Below, piece by piece: positions 44,461 to 53,464 of a DNA stretch of 64,000 nt. Under the pieces are notes generated by a model, which was not told the DNA's origin, made no database searches, and saw nothing but the letters and a program-made list of their open reading frames with translations. The translations under genes were made by a program, and so were the position numbers. The DNA is from Anaerosporobacter faecicola. GTDB taxonomy: Bacteria > Bacillota > Clostridia > Lachnospirales > Lachnospiraceae. The DNA is taken from the NCBI RefSeq assembly GCF_012070565.1, contig NZ_JAAQRO010000052.1:62001-126000 (forward strand). Reading direction: 5' to 3'. Position 1 is the stretch's first letter, and each line of letters begins with the position of its first letter.

Positions 44461-44994
44461 CTACCATGTAACACGCACAGCACACCTTGTATCCCCATTC
44501 TTAATGCTTTCCTCCAAGGAAACTTCAACATTCTCTCCAAATACCTGTGTAAATAAGCTTTTTGCATATCCCACAGTACAGTAACACCATGTTTTTGACA
44601 CAGGTTGTTCGGTCTTATTCACAAGAGAACAGTAACATTCCGGATAGCAGAATAGCAGTTCCTGCTCATTGATATACTCCATACTTGCAAAACTTTCCTT
44701 TTCATTGAATAGCTGAATGAATTCTTCTACGCTCATCGTTTTATTCCTATATGTATTCATCTTCTTGGCAGTGGATTTACCATCATTGCAGATACAGCCT
44801 TCCCTTATACATTGTAACGTCTTCTGGTCATAATTTTTCTCAAGATATTCACATACATTCTTAACCCAGTTATACGTTGTAGCTGAATTCGATAATGGAT
44901 ATTCTTCTTCGAACTTCCTTGCTTCCTTCTCTCCAATTACCTTCTCCATACTCGTTACCATTCTACGAACGTTCGCATTCTCATTCTTTCCCAT
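44461..44994 (-). CDS. Cys-rich conserved protein (DUF6144-like)
   Basis: 177 residues with cysteines grouped in CIREGCICN, CYPECYC and WCYCTVGY, and a C-terminal VSLEESIKNGDTRCAVRV segment like the end of V4R/hydrocarbon-binding-type domains. The cysteine pattern suggests metal binding. No signal peptide. AAAGGA lies 8 bases before the ATG. It precedes the phosphopantetheinyl transferase gene in the same direction. The function is unknown; the family label is from memory of the C-terminal pattern and is not certain. Confidence 0.65.
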   Translation of the reverse strand: MGKNENANVRRMVTSMEKVIGEKEARKFEEEYPLSNSATTYNWVKNVCEYLEKNYDQKTLQCIREGCICNDGKSTAKKMNTYRNKTMSVEEFIQLFNEKESFASMEYINEQELLFCYPECYCSLVNKTEQPVSKTWCYCTVGYAKSLFTQVFGENVEVSLEESIKNGDTRCAVRVTW

Positions 44995-45061
44995 ACAATT
45001 TTCCTTTCACTAATCGATATGGGTATAGTATATCGTATGAAATATGACAGCGCGTGACATA

Positions 45062-45153
45062 TTATACTGTTATCTCAATTTGATTACCTTCCAGATCAAG
45101 AATACAGCTTTCATAATACCCGTCATACGTTCTCCCATATTCTTCTCCACCAC
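45062..45153 (-). pseudogene. C-terminal remnant of a VOC (glyoxalase-like) protein
   Basis: On the minus strand the frame reads GGEEYGRTYDGYYESC and then ILDLEGNQIEITV followed by a stop. This is the typical last beta-strand region of VOC/glyoxalase-bleomycin resistance proteins (YDGYYES...DPEGNxIEI). A stop codon lies just upstream in frame, so about 100 N-terminal residues are missing. Confidence 0.72.
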
Positions 45154-45464
45154 CTTATCAATGTAACTATTTTCTGTTTTGTCTCACTTCTTGATATAGC
45201 AAGATCCTAACTACAAATATTTCAATTATATTTTATCTAATTAGTCAAATGTTGTATATGAATAGTTCAACCCATTTATTGCTTTTTTATGGACTATAGT
45301 GTTATTTGCCTCCTTCTCCCTTATAATAAATATCTTCCAACGTCCTCATATTATGCAAGTGTTCTGTAATCTTAACCAACAAATCTAGTTCTGACGAACA
45401 ATATATCTTTGATTTATCAATTAACACTACCATTGATATTGAGAATCTTTATCACATTTCCTAC
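45154..45464. other. Intergenic region, no supported gene
   Basis: A minus-strand frame of about 43 codons (about 45306-45437, reading MVVLIDKSKIYCSS and ending GEGGK) has no ribosome site and may be another fragment of deleted DNA. Otherwise only A+T-rich sequence is seen before the iron operon promoter. Confidence 0.4.
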
Positions 45465-45494
45465 TTGACCAATATGAATTAAACATGGTATATT
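45465..45494 (+). promoter_or_regulatory. Promoter of the siderophore uptake operon
   Basis: TTGACC (45465-45470), 18 bases, TATATT (45489-45494). The leader would be about 75 bases long. Confidence 0.65.
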
Positions 45495-45505
45495 ATGATG
45501 CATGT

Positions 45506-45521
45506 GTTAGTTGTCTCTAAC
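45506..45521. promoter_or_regulatory. Palindrome in the iron operon leader
   Basis: GTTAG, six bases, CTAAC. It starts just after the predicted start of transcription. It recalls DtxR/IdeR-type half-sites, but the spacing is wider than in the classical iron box, so the identity of the regulator is open. Confidence 0.45.
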
Positions 45522-45575
45522 CAAAATACAACGCTTGTATAGACACATGATACGAATATCCTTATAGGAGGTTAC

Positions 45576-46601
45576 ATGAAAAAAAATCACTTAACAATCG
45601 GTCTGGCTATATGTCTATTCCTACTTTCCATATGGTCACTATTCCTTGGTGTTATGGATATTAGTATAGCAGGACTTTTATCAGGCAATCTGGAAGAACT
45701 TGAAATATTACTAATCTCACGTCTTCCCAGATTATTAGCAATTCTTTGTACTGGTGTTGGTATGAGTGTAGCAGGTCTGATCATGCAGCAACTTTGTATG
45801 AATAAATTCGTTTCCCCTACTACTGGAGCTACCATTTCATCTGCACAACTTGGAATATTACTTGCTCTTTTGTTTATGCCTTCTTCAACAATATGGACAA
45901 GAGCGATATTTGCATTTGTTACTGCCACTCTAGGAACTTGGATTTTTGTATTCTTTATTCAAAGAATTCATTACAAAGATGTGGTTATGGTTCCCTTAGT
46001 TGGAATTATGTTTGGTAATGTTATTGGTGGTATAACCAATTATCTTGCATACAAATACGAGATGACGCAGGCACTTTCTTCTTGGTTAGTCGGTCATTTT
46101 TCTATCGTACTTCGTGGAAGATATGAGATTGTATTTTTAGTTGTACCACTGGTAATTCTTGCATTTATATTCGCAAATCACTTTAACATAGTGGGAATGG
46201 GAAAAGATTTCTCAAGCAATCTTGGGGTTAATCATAATCTAATTTTATTCTTTGGATTAACAATTGCTGCAATGATTACTGCAAGCATTGTTGTCGTAGT
46301 GGGAAGCATCTCCTATATTGGGCTCATTGTTCCTAACATTGTAGCTCTTTTCAAAGGTGATCGCATAAAAGGTACATTGCTTGATACTGCATTATTTGGC
46401 GCTGTTTTTGTATTAATCTGTGACATGATTGGACGCCAGATTATTGCCCCATATGAACTACCAATTGAATTAATCGTAGGTGTTCTTGGCAGCATTCTAT
46501 TTGTTATTCTTCTTCTCTATCGGTTAAAGAATGGAAGAAAAAGTGTGAAACCAAAAGAATTATTTAAGAAAAGGAACATTAAAAATGGATATCTCAACTA
46601 A
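45576..46601 (+). CDS. FecCD-family siderophore ABC permease 1
   Basis: A 341-residue BtuC/FecCD permease with about nine or ten membrane segments. Landmarks are RLPRLLAILCTGVGMSVAGLIMQQL near residue 45-75 and the GSISYIGLIVPNIVALFKGDR loop that contacts the ATPase. AGGAGG lies 6 bases before the ATG. It resembles YclN/CeuB-type permeases of catecholate siderophore systems. It overlaps the second permease gene by 17 bases, and the order permease, permease, ATPase, binding protein matches yclNOPQ. Confidence 0.93.
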   Translation: MKKNHLTIGLAICLFLLSIWSLFLGVMDISIAGLLSGNLEELEILLISRLPRLLAILCTGVGMSVAGLIMQQLCMNKFVSPTTGATISSAQLGILLALLFMPSSTIWTRAIFAFVTATLGTWIFVFFIQRIHYKDVVMVPLVGIMFGNVIGGITNYLAYKYEMTQALSSWLVGHFSIVLRGRYEIVFLVVPLVILAFIFANHFNIVGMGKDFSSNLGVNHNLILFFGLTIAAMITASIVVVVGSISYIGLIVPNIVALFKGDRIKGTLLDTALFGAVFVLICDMIGRQIIAPYELPIELIVGVLGSILFVILLLYRLKNGRKSVKPKELFKKRNIKNGYLN

Positions 46602-47607
46602 TATCAATGCAGCATCCGAACAAGATATTACCCCCAAAAAAGCCAACAAAAAAGCAGCGATACTAGGAAGAAAGCTTCTTTTGCTTCTGCTTCTTTCCCT
46701 ACTGGCCTGTGGTCTTTACATTTTTCTGAATATTAATATGAAATATTTTGATTATGCCTTAAAAATACGTGGTAAAAAACTAGCAGCCATGGTATTGACC
46801 GCGTTCTGTATTGGAAGTGCTTCGATCGTGTTTCAATCCGTAATTAACAATACCATTGTAACGCCTTGCCTTCTTGGAATGAACTCACTCTACACACTGA
46901 TTCATACCGCAGTCGTATTCTTCCTAGGATCATCGAACATTTTAGTAACTAATACCTATCTTTCCTATATGATTGATCTTGTTCTGATGGGAGTTATATC
47001 AACTTATATATATAGTTATCTCTTTAAGAAAACAAATCATAATGTCCTCTATGTTCTGCTGATTGGAACAATTTTATCTACCTTTTTTTCCAGTATGCAG
47101 TCTTCGATGACGCGAATTATGGACCCAAATGAATACGATACCTTGCTAACTACCCTTGTAGCCAGCTTTTCCAATATTAATACGGAAATTATATTCCTTT
47201 CCTTCGTACTAATGATCGTCGTTGCCTTCGTCTTTCGAAAGGATTTGGCTCTTTTAGATGTGATTACTCTTGGGAAAAACCAAGCAATTAATCTAGGCGT
47301 AGATTACGATCGAACAATCCGTCATCTACTACTTGCTGTCACTTTATATATCTCCATTGCAACTGCAATGGTTGGACCAATTTCTTTCCTAGGACTGATT
47401 ATTGCCAATGTATCCCGACAGCTTTTTTCCACCTATCGACACACTTGGCTTATAGCTGGCTCTGCCTTCATCGGCGTTATCGTTCTTGTATTTGGCCAAT
47501 TGATCTCAGAACAGATTTTTCACTATAGTGTACCTGTTAGTATATTCATCACGGTAGGCGGTGGACTTTATTTTCTTTACTTATTACTTGCAGAAAGGAA
47601 ACGCTGA
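46585..47607 (+). CDS. FecCD-family siderophore ABC permease 2
   Basis: 340 residues, the second half of the heterodimeric permease (YclO-like). It has a hydrophilic N-terminus of about 30 residues, then the usual run of membrane helices, with LRGKK-like KIRGKKLAAMVLTAFCIGSASIVFQ and GPISFLGLIIANVSRQLF as the family landmarks. AAGGAA lies 9 bases before the ATG, inside the end of the first permease gene. Confidence 0.93.
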   Translation: MDISTNINAASEQDITPKKANKKAAILGRKLLLLLLLSLLACGLYIFLNINMKYFDYALKIRGKKLAAMVLTAFCIGSASIVFQSVINNTIVTPCLLGMNSLYTLIHTAVVFFLGSSNILVTNTYLSYMIDLVLMGVISTYIYSYLFKKTNHNVLYVLLIGTILSTFFSSMQSSMTRIMDPNEYDTLLTTLVASFSNINTEIIFLSFVLMIVVAFVFRKDLALLDVITLGKNQAINLGVDYDRTIRHLLLAVTLYISIATAMVGPISFLGLIIANVSRQLFSTYRHTWLIAGSAFIGVIVLVFGQLISEQIFHYSVPVSIFITVGGGLYFLYLLLAERKR

Positions 47608-47608
47608 C

Positions 47609-48361
47609 ATGCTTATTCATAATTTAAAAAAGTCTTACAATAGCAAAACTGTTGTAGATTCTGTTTCTTTAGAAATCCCTAAAGGTTGTGTCCTGTCGAT
47701 GATTGGACCTAATGGAGCAGGAAAATCCACTGTTTTGAACCTTATCTCGCGACTAATCGCTAGAGATGCTGGTGATATTACCTTCAAAGGTAAAGATATT
47801 AGTAGTTGGAAAAACAAAGAACTAGCCAAACATCTTGCTATTCTTACCCAATCAAACAATGTACAAATGAAATTGACAATTCGGGAACTTGTTGCTTTCG
47901 GGCGTTTTCCATACAGCGGAAGCCAACTTACGGCAGAAGACAATCAAAAAATTGATGAAGCAATCGCCTATATGGAACTTACTGATCTATCCGATCGCTT
48001 CATCGATGAATTGTCTGGTGGCCAAAGACAACGCGCTTATATCGCCATGGTTATTGCCCAGGATACCGAGTATATTCTGTTAGATGAACCAACGAATAAC
48101 CTTGATATCTATCACTCCTCGAATATGATGAAAATTATCCGTCGACTTTGTGACGACCTCGGGAAAACAGTCGTACTCGTCTTACACGAGATCAATTATG
48201 CTGCCTTCTACTCTGACTATATCTGTGCATTTGTTAATGGACAAGTAGCCAAATTCGGTACTGTTTCTGAAGTTATGACCAAAGAAACATTATCAGAAAT
48301 CTATAATGTAGATTTCGAGATTCAGGAAATCGAGGGGAAACCTCTTTCCATATATTATTAA
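47609..48361 (+). CDS. Siderophore ABC transporter ATPase
   Basis: 250 residues from the ATG at 47609, one base after the preceding stop codon and preceded by AAAGGAA. The motifs are complete: MIGPNGAGKSTVLN (Walker A), DELSGGQRQRAYIAMVIAQ (signature), YILLDEPTNNLD (Walker B) and the switch His in VLVLHEINYA. It is of the FepC/YclP type and powers iron-siderophore import through the two permeases. An earlier in-frame ATG at 47561 lies within the permease gene and is not used. Confidence 0.95.
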   Translation: MLIHNLKKSYNSKTVVDSVSLEIPKGCVLSMIGPNGAGKSTVLNLISRLIARDAGDITFKGKDISSWKNKELAKHLAILTQSNNVQMKLTIRELVAFGRFPYSGSQLTAEDNQKIDEAIAYMELTDLSDRFIDELSGGQRQRAYIAMVIAQDTEYILLDEPTNNLDIYHSSNMMKIIRRLCDDLGKTVVLVLHEINYAAFYSDYICAFVNGQVAKFGTVSEVMTKETLSEIYNVDFEIQEIEGKPLSIYY

Positions 48362-48464
48362 CGAATGAAAACTTCGTACGAACAAACCCAAAGCAGGTAT
48401 CTTGTTTCTGTGACCTGGCCAGTCAAATTAGCAAGTTACACATAATATTAAAAAAGGAGATCTT

Positions 48465-49496
48465 ATGACAAAAAAAATTATTGCACTTGTACTTACACTA
48501 ACAATGGGGCTTTCACTAACAGCCTGCAGTAAATCCAATAATACCAATGAACAGTCTACGAACAAGGAAACCGTAGCTGATAATACAGAGAATACTACGA
48601 CAACAGAAGAGGAATCGACAACGACCACTCCAGAAAACATAACTGTCACTACCAAAAATGGGAATGATGAGGAAATTCAAATTGAAGTTCCCTATGATCC
48701 ACAAAGAATAGCTGTATTAGATTTAGCTTCTCTAGATATTCTTGATAACCTTGGTCTTGGTGACCGAATCGTAGGGATGTCAAAAGGTACCTCCATTGAT
48801 TATCTACAAAAATATAATACAGACGAAACAATTGCAAACCTTGGGACAATCAAAGAAGCAGACTTAGAAGCCGTTATGGCATGTGAACCAGACGTAATCT
48901 TTATCGGTGGTCGATTAAGTTCTTCCTATGATGCTCTTTCAGAAATTGCTCCTGTTATCACAATTAGTTCTGATTATGAAGTTGGATTAATTGAAAGTGT
49001 AAAGGCAAACTCTTCTATGATTGCATCTTTATTTGGTTTAGAGAATGAATTCAATGACATTTTCACAACTTTTGAAGAACGTGTTGCAGCTCTTGCTGCC
49101 GTTAGCAAAGGTCATACTGCTTTAGTTGGCATGGTAACAAGTAGTAATTTTAACACATTAGGAAACGATAGTCGTTGTTCCATCATTGGTAACGAAATTG
49201 GTTTTGAGAATCTAGCTGTTGATGTAGACTCTACACATGGAAACGAATCTTCTTTTGAACTTGTAGCAAAACTGAACCCAGAATACATCTTCGTACTAGA
49301 TCGTGACGCTGCCATTGGTACGGACGGTGCGAAACTAGCCAAAGAAGTAATGGATAATGAATTAGTTCAAAAAACAACAGCTTATGAAAACTCTCAAATC
49401 ATCTATCTTACACCAGCTGTGTGGTATACTGCAGAGGGTGGTTTAACTGCGACTGATATTATGCTTCAGGATTTAGAGGCAAGCTTACTTAGATAA
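48465..49496 (+). CDS. Siderophore-binding lipoprotein
   Basis: 343 residues. The signal peptide ends in the lipobox LTAC with lipidated Cys21, followed by a long Ser/Thr/Asn/Glu-rich linker (to about residue 60) and a class III periplasmic binding fold (VPYDPQRIAVLDLASLDILDNL, IKEADLEAVMACEPDVIFI). This is like YclQ/CeuE, which bind catecholate siderophores such as petrobactin. It is the last gene of the operon, with AAAAGGAG before the ATG and a terminator after the stop. With no siderophore synthase in view, uptake of foreign siderophores is plausible. Confidence 0.93.
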   Translation: MTKKIIALVLTLTMGLSLTACSKSNNTNEQSTNKETVADNTENTTTTEEESTTTTPENITVTTKNGNDEEIQIEVPYDPQRIAVLDLASLDILDNLGLGDRIVGMSKGTSIDYLQKYNTDETIANLGTIKEADLEAVMACEPDVIFIGGRLSSSYDALSEIAPVITISSDYEVGLIESVKANSSMIASLFGLENEFNDIFTTFEERVAALAAVSKGHTALVGMVTSSNFNTLGNDSRCSIIGNEIGFENLAVDVDSTHGNESSFELVAKLNPEYIFVLDRDAAIGTDGAKLAKEVMDNELVQKTTAYENSQIIYLTPAVWYTAEGGLTATDIMLQDLEASLLR

Positions 49497-49511
49497 GATA
49501 CATGATAGGTT

Positions 49512-49553
49512 AAAAAAACGAAGTACGAGGAATTCATCGTATTTCGTTTTTTT
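49512..49553 (+). terminator. Terminator of the siderophore uptake operon
   Basis: A long stem around CGAAGTACGA and TCGTATTTCG flanked by seven A and seven T works on either strand. It starts 15 bases after the binding protein stop. Confidence 0.92.
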
Positions 49554-49672
49554 AGTTTCACCTATTCAATTTAACTTTTTTAACTTACTTTCGTTTTGCT
49601 CCATTTGTGTATACACAACAGGAGATGGCTTTTACCCTACCATCATTCCATATAGGCAGCACTTATAGTATA

Positions 49673-50044
49673 TTAATGCTTCCTGCGAGCAGATCCTTCC
49701 TTTATACCAAGTATTATGCAACCAACTCCATAACATATGATATCCTTTATATCGAATACAGAGCCAATCACAATACGCAAGAACGGATTATTCTCCACCC
49801 CCAACACTTGTACCAATCTGCAGTACTGCAACAATTCTACCCCTGCTGCAAATAAGAATATGTATAAGGGTAGTAACCTGCAACAATCTGGTATCCATAT
49901 TCTGATCAAACAATACAGCACCATAACGACTAAGACATCCCCACCATATGGACGTATGAAGGAATCATGCACATAAACTGCGATGATAACTTCCACAAAC
50001 AATAACAGAAAAAATGCAATGATATATTTCGTTCTCTTCTTCAT
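49673..50044 (-). CDS. DUF2809-family membrane protein
   Basis: 123 residues from the ATG at 50044 (MKKRTKYIIAFFLLL). Four hydrophobic segments and the stretch HDSFIRPYGGDVLVVMVLY identify the DUF2809 family. Function unknown. AAGGA lies 12 bases before the start, a long spacing. The frame is open 29 codons further upstream without a ribosome site. It is a single gene convergent with the iron operon. Confidence 0.82.
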   Translation of the reverse strand: MKKRTKYIIAFFLLLFVEVIIAVYVHDSFIRPYGGDVLVVMVLYCLIRIWIPDCCRLLPLYIFLFAAGVELLQYCRLVQVLGVENNPFLRIVIGSVFDIKDIICYGVGCIILGIKEGSARRKH

Positions 50045-50248
50045 TTTACACGCTATTTCCTTCTCTACTATACATATACATTTCCATAACCACATTTGTT
50101 TCAATAACTCAATATATCTATGGATTATCAATTTATACTACCATTATTTTCCAACTATATCAACCATATCTTTCCTTGTTCGTTATACTATAGCCTCTTC
50201 CCTATGTATGAAATGGAATATGTATTCATGACATTCTACCGTATATTC

Positions 50249-51661
50249 CTACCTTTTTACAAGAAGTACTTCCTGTGTTAACTGTTTAACAGCCTCTCGG
50301 ATCTGTTCCTCTGTAAATGAGGAGTAATTAATTACAAAGTAGTTCTCCGTCTTGTTTTCCTCTCTTTTAAAATACTCAGATAGGGCACAAATTCTGATTC
50401 CTCGTCTTTCCATACGTTGTTTAAACTCTTCATCCGAACAACGTATATCGAAACGAAGGATGAAATGTAAACCAGCGTCCGCTTCATATATTGATGCATA
50501 CTTTGCCATCCTGCTTTTTTGAATCAGCTTAACCAAAAGCTCTCTTTGCTTTCCATAGTAAGTCCTCATGCGATTGATATGCTTTTCAAAATAGCCTTCC
50601 TCGATAAATCTAGCTAAGGAATATTGTATCAAAGTCGTAACTGGACATGTATAGAAAGACAGTTTCTTATAATAAAGGTTCAGCAGATGTTTTGGTAGCA
50701 CCATATAGCTGATTCGCATTGTGGTGGCAATCGACTTTGAAAATGTATTCATATAAATTACCTTTTCCATCGTATCAATGCTCCGAAGCGTTGGTATTGG
50801 TTGACCCACCATACGAAATTCACTATCATAATCGTCTTCGATTATGTATCGTTCTTTATCCTTAGATGCCCATCCTAGCAATTCGTATCTTTTGCTTATT
50901 GGTGTAACAAGCCCTGTAGGAAATTGGTGAGACGGTGATGTATGCGCCACCTGGACTTTTTGTTGTTCCAAATCTACGATGCTAATTCCATCGTCCTCAA
51001 ACTTAACATATTTTACCTTGGCAGCATTCACTTCATACACCTGTGCCACCTTAGGATAACCAGGATCTTCCACCCCATATATCTTATCATGCCCTAGTAA
51101 CTGAACAATCTGACCATATAGCTGTTCTGTTCCCGTACCAATGATTATCTGCTCTGGATTAACCGTCATTCCATGAAACTCCTGCAGATGCTTTGCTATA
51201 CTTTCTCGCAAATAAATAGATCCGCCACTTGGAGAGCTTATCAGCAATGCTTCTTGAAAATCATGTAGACATTCCCTTAAAAGTTTAGCCCATATGGAAA
51301 ATGGGAACAGTGCTCCTATTGCTCTATTGCTAGCAAAATCCGCCAAATACTTAGATTCACCCGAAGTCATCTGCATATTCTCTGCTGACAAAACAATCGG
51401 TTTTTTCATTGTTGTGTTCTGTAAATCAGCAATGAAAAAACCTTTTTTAGGAATTGAATAGATATAGCCTTCAGCAACTAATTGCTCATATGAATTTTCA
51501 ATTGTAATGACACTTATACCCAGATTTTTTGCAAAGCTTCTTTTAGATGGAAGTTTCTCTCCAGGCTTTAACACACCTTGTATTATATCGTTTTTGATGC
51601 ATTTGTATAGATGTTCATAAAGAGAATCTGAACCTATATCCGTGAAGGAATATGTCAACAT
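50249..51661 (-). CDS. pdxR: PdxR-type MocR regulator (GntR domain plus aminotransferase fold)
   Basis: 470 residues. The N-terminal 75 residues are a GntR winged helix (GVLKPGEKLPSKRSFAKNLGISVITIENSYEQL). The rest is a fold type I aminotransferase-like domain with the PLP region NTFSKSIATTMRISY and the substrate region DYDSEFRMVGQPIPTLRS. It is divergent from pdxS with 188 bases between them, the standard arrangement of PdxR, which senses PLP and activates pdxST when vitamin B6 is low. CTGACC/GGTCAG half-sites in the shared region are its probable targets. Confidence 0.92.
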   Translation of the reverse strand: MLTYSFTDIGSDSLYEHLYKCIKNDIIQGVLKPGEKLPSKRSFAKNLGISVITIENSYEQLVAEGYIYSIPKKGFFIADLQNTTMKKPIVLSAENMQMTSGESKYLADFASNRAIGALFPFSIWAKLLRECLHDFQEALLISSPSGGSIYLRESIAKHLQEFHGMTVNPEQIIIGTGTEQLYGQIVQLLGHDKIYGVEDPGYPKVAQVYEVNAAKVKYVKFEDDGISIVDLEQQKVQVAHTSPSHQFPTGLVTPISKRYELLGWASKDKERYIIEDDYDSEFRMVGQPIPTLRSIDTMEKVIYMNTFSKSIATTMRISYMVLPKHLLNLYYKKLSFYTCPVTTLIQYSLARFIEEGYFEKHINRMRTYYGKQRELLVKLIQKSRMAKYASIYEADAGLHFILRFDIRCSDEEFKQRMERRGIRICALSEYFKREENKTENYFVINYSSFTEEQIREAVKQLTQEVLLVKR

Positions 51662-51681
51662 AACTGTATGCGCCTCTCAAT

Positions 51682-51727
51682 CTGACCATTCTGATTATAT
51701 GTAAATTGGTTATTTTAATAAGGTCAG
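51682..51727. promoter_or_regulatory. Probable PdxR binding half-sites
   Basis: CTGACC (51682-51687) and its inverse GGTCAG (51722-51727) lie 34 bases apart between pdxR and pdxS. The second is just upstream of a TATACT-like -10 with no good -35, as expected for an activated promoter. Confidence 0.5.
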
Positions 51728-51849
51728 AATTCATTATACTATGTATCAGATGGCTTGTCGAGAACTAGCCTAGCAAGGAGATGATGATTGGATAATACAA
51801 TACACAAACATCGCACAACAATATTAAAGCAAAGGAAAGGGATATAACG

Positions 51850-52725
51850 ATGGAAAATGAAAGATACGAACTGAATAAGAATTTAGCACAGATGCTTAAA
51901 GGTGGTGTTATCATGGACGTTACCACACCAGAACAGGCCAAAATAGCGGAAGATGCTGGTGCCTGCGCAGTCATGGCATTAGAAAGAATTCCTGCTGATA
52001 TAAGAGCGGTAGGCGGCGTTTCACGAATGAGTGATCCAAAGATGATAAAAGGAATTCAAGATGCCGTGTCGATTCCCGTAATGGCCAAATGCCGTATTGG
52101 TCATTTCGTTGAAGCAAGGCTCTTAGAGGCAATCGAAATCGACTACATAGATGAGAGTGAGGTGCTATCTCCAGCTGATGACGTATATCACATTGACAAG
52201 ACAAAGTTCAACGTTCCTTTTGTATGTGGAGCCAAGGACCTCGGTGAAGCGCTCCGCCGCATCTGTGAAGGTGCGTCCATGATCCGTACAAAAGGTGAGC
52301 CTGGAACTGGTGATATTGTTCAAGCAGTTCGTCATATGCGAAAAATGAACAGTGAAATTGCAAGGATATCAGCCATGCGTGAAGATGAACTATTTAATAC
52401 AGCAAAAGAGCTACAAGTACCCTATAATCTTGTTCAGTACGTACATGAGTATGGCAAACTTCCTGTCGTTAATTTTGCAGCTGGAGGCATTGCTACTCCT
52501 GCTGATGCAGCCCTTATGATGCAACTTGGTGCAGAGGGTGTATTCGTAGGTTCCGGCATATTCAAGTCAGGAAATCCAAAGAAACGCGCCAATGCAATTG
52601 TGAAAGCAGTCACTAATTATAATGATGCGATTCTTATCGCAAAATTATCCGAGGATCTTGGTGATGCTATGGTTGGTATCAATGAACAGGAGATTGAATT
52701 GCTGATGGCAGAAAGGGGTAAGTAA
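51850..52725 (+). CDS. pdxS: Pyridoxal 5'-phosphate synthase subunit PdxS
   Basis: 291 residues, the (beta/alpha)8 synthase subunit that makes PLP from ribose 5-phosphate, glyceraldehyde 3-phosphate and ammonia. Signature stretches are [31 protein letters not shown] (the lysine that forms the first Schiff base) and [10 protein letters not shown] (second lysine). Length and sequence are fully typical. GGAAAGGG precedes the ATG. It overlaps pdxT by one base, so the two subunits of the complex are made together. Confidence 0.97.
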   Translation: MENERYELNKNLAQMLKGGVIMDVTTPEQAKIAEDAGACAVMALERIPADIRAVGGVSRMSDPKMIKGIQDAVSIPVMAKCRIGHFVEARLLEAIEIDYIDESEVLSPADDVYHIDKTKFNVPFVCGAKDLGEALRRICEGASMIRTKGEPGTGDIVQAVRHMRKMNSEIARISAMREDELFNTAKELQVPYNLVQYVHEYGKLPVVNFAAGGIATPADAALMMQLGAEGVFVGSGIFKSGNPKKRANAIVKAVTNYNDAILIAKLSEDLGDAMVGINEQEIELLMAERGK

Positions 52726-53312
52726 TGAGAATTGGTGTTGTAGCTGTTCAAGGTGCTTTCCTTGAACATGAAATTGCCCTTGGTAGACTTGGCGTACATT
52801 GTATAGAGCTCAGACAAAAAAAAGATGTTCTACAATCATATGACGCCATAATACTCCCTGGCGGTGAAAGCACTGTTCAGGGAAAATTACTAAAAGAACT
52901 CGATATGTTTGAAATCATTCAATCTCAAATAAACGATGGAATGCCCGTTCTTGGAACCTGTGCAGGTATGATTTTACTGGCAGAACATATTTCAAATGAT
53001 TCACGTGAATACTTCAAAACACTACCGGTAACAGTTAGGAGAAATGCTTATGGAAGACAGTTGGGAAGTTTTCATATAAAGCATACCTTCGCTAGCTTTG
53101 GAGAAATCCCCATGACATTTATTCGAGCTCCTTATATTGAGTCAGCCGATCCGAATGTTCAGATACTAGCAAAGGTTGATGAAAAGATTGTTGCCGTACA
53201 ATACTTAAATCAAATCGCTCTATCATTTCACCCTGAACTAGATAATGATACATCAGTCTATGAACGATTTATAAAGCAAATAACAAAGTCCCAATCTCTC
53301 CAACTAAAATAA
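52725..53312 (+). CDS. pdxT: Pyridoxal 5'-phosphate synthase glutaminase subunit PdxT
   Basis: 195 residues, a class I glutamine amidotransferase that feeds ammonia to PdxS. Visible motifs are GVVAVQGAFLEH at the start, LPGGESTVQGKLL, the nucleophile Cys in LGTCAGMILLA and the His-Glu pair in LSFHPELDND. Its ATG overlaps the pdxS stop codon (TAATG). The operon ends with a hairpin about 90 bases downstream. Confidence 0.97.
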   Translation: MRIGVVAVQGAFLEHEIALGRLGVHCIELRQKKDVLQSYDAIILPGGESTVQGKLLKELDMFEIIQSQINDGMPVLGTCAGMILLAEHISNDSREYFKTLPVTVRRNAYGRQLGSFHIKHTFASFGEIPMTFIRAPYIESADPNVQILAKVDEKIVAVQYLNQIALSFHPELDNDTSVYERFIKQITKSQSLQLK

Positions 53313-53397
53313 TCGTTCATTCAACAATTAATAAAATCGTATTCACATAAACTATTGTTATTTTACCCATGCTATTGTTACAGATTTCCCCCATATC

Positions 53398-53437
53398 AAA
53401 AGAACACCTTCTAACCAATTCGATTAAAAGGTGTTCT
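53398..53437 (-). terminator. Terminator hairpin between pdxT and yjbR
   Basis: AGAACACCTT (53401-53410) with AAGGTGTTCT (53428-53437) form a 10-bp stem. The minus transcript continues with four U, so it serves yjbR best, but it may also end pdxT on the plus strand. Its sequence resembles the hairpin at 58426-58458. Confidence 0.75.
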
Positions 53438-53464
53438 CCTCTATACATCTTTCTTCTTTCATTC

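Noticed and set aside
48371-48384. Operator at TTCGTACGAA between the siderophore ATPase and binding protein genes
   Set aside because: It is a 10-base palindrome within an operon, has no promoter near it, and can arise by chance.
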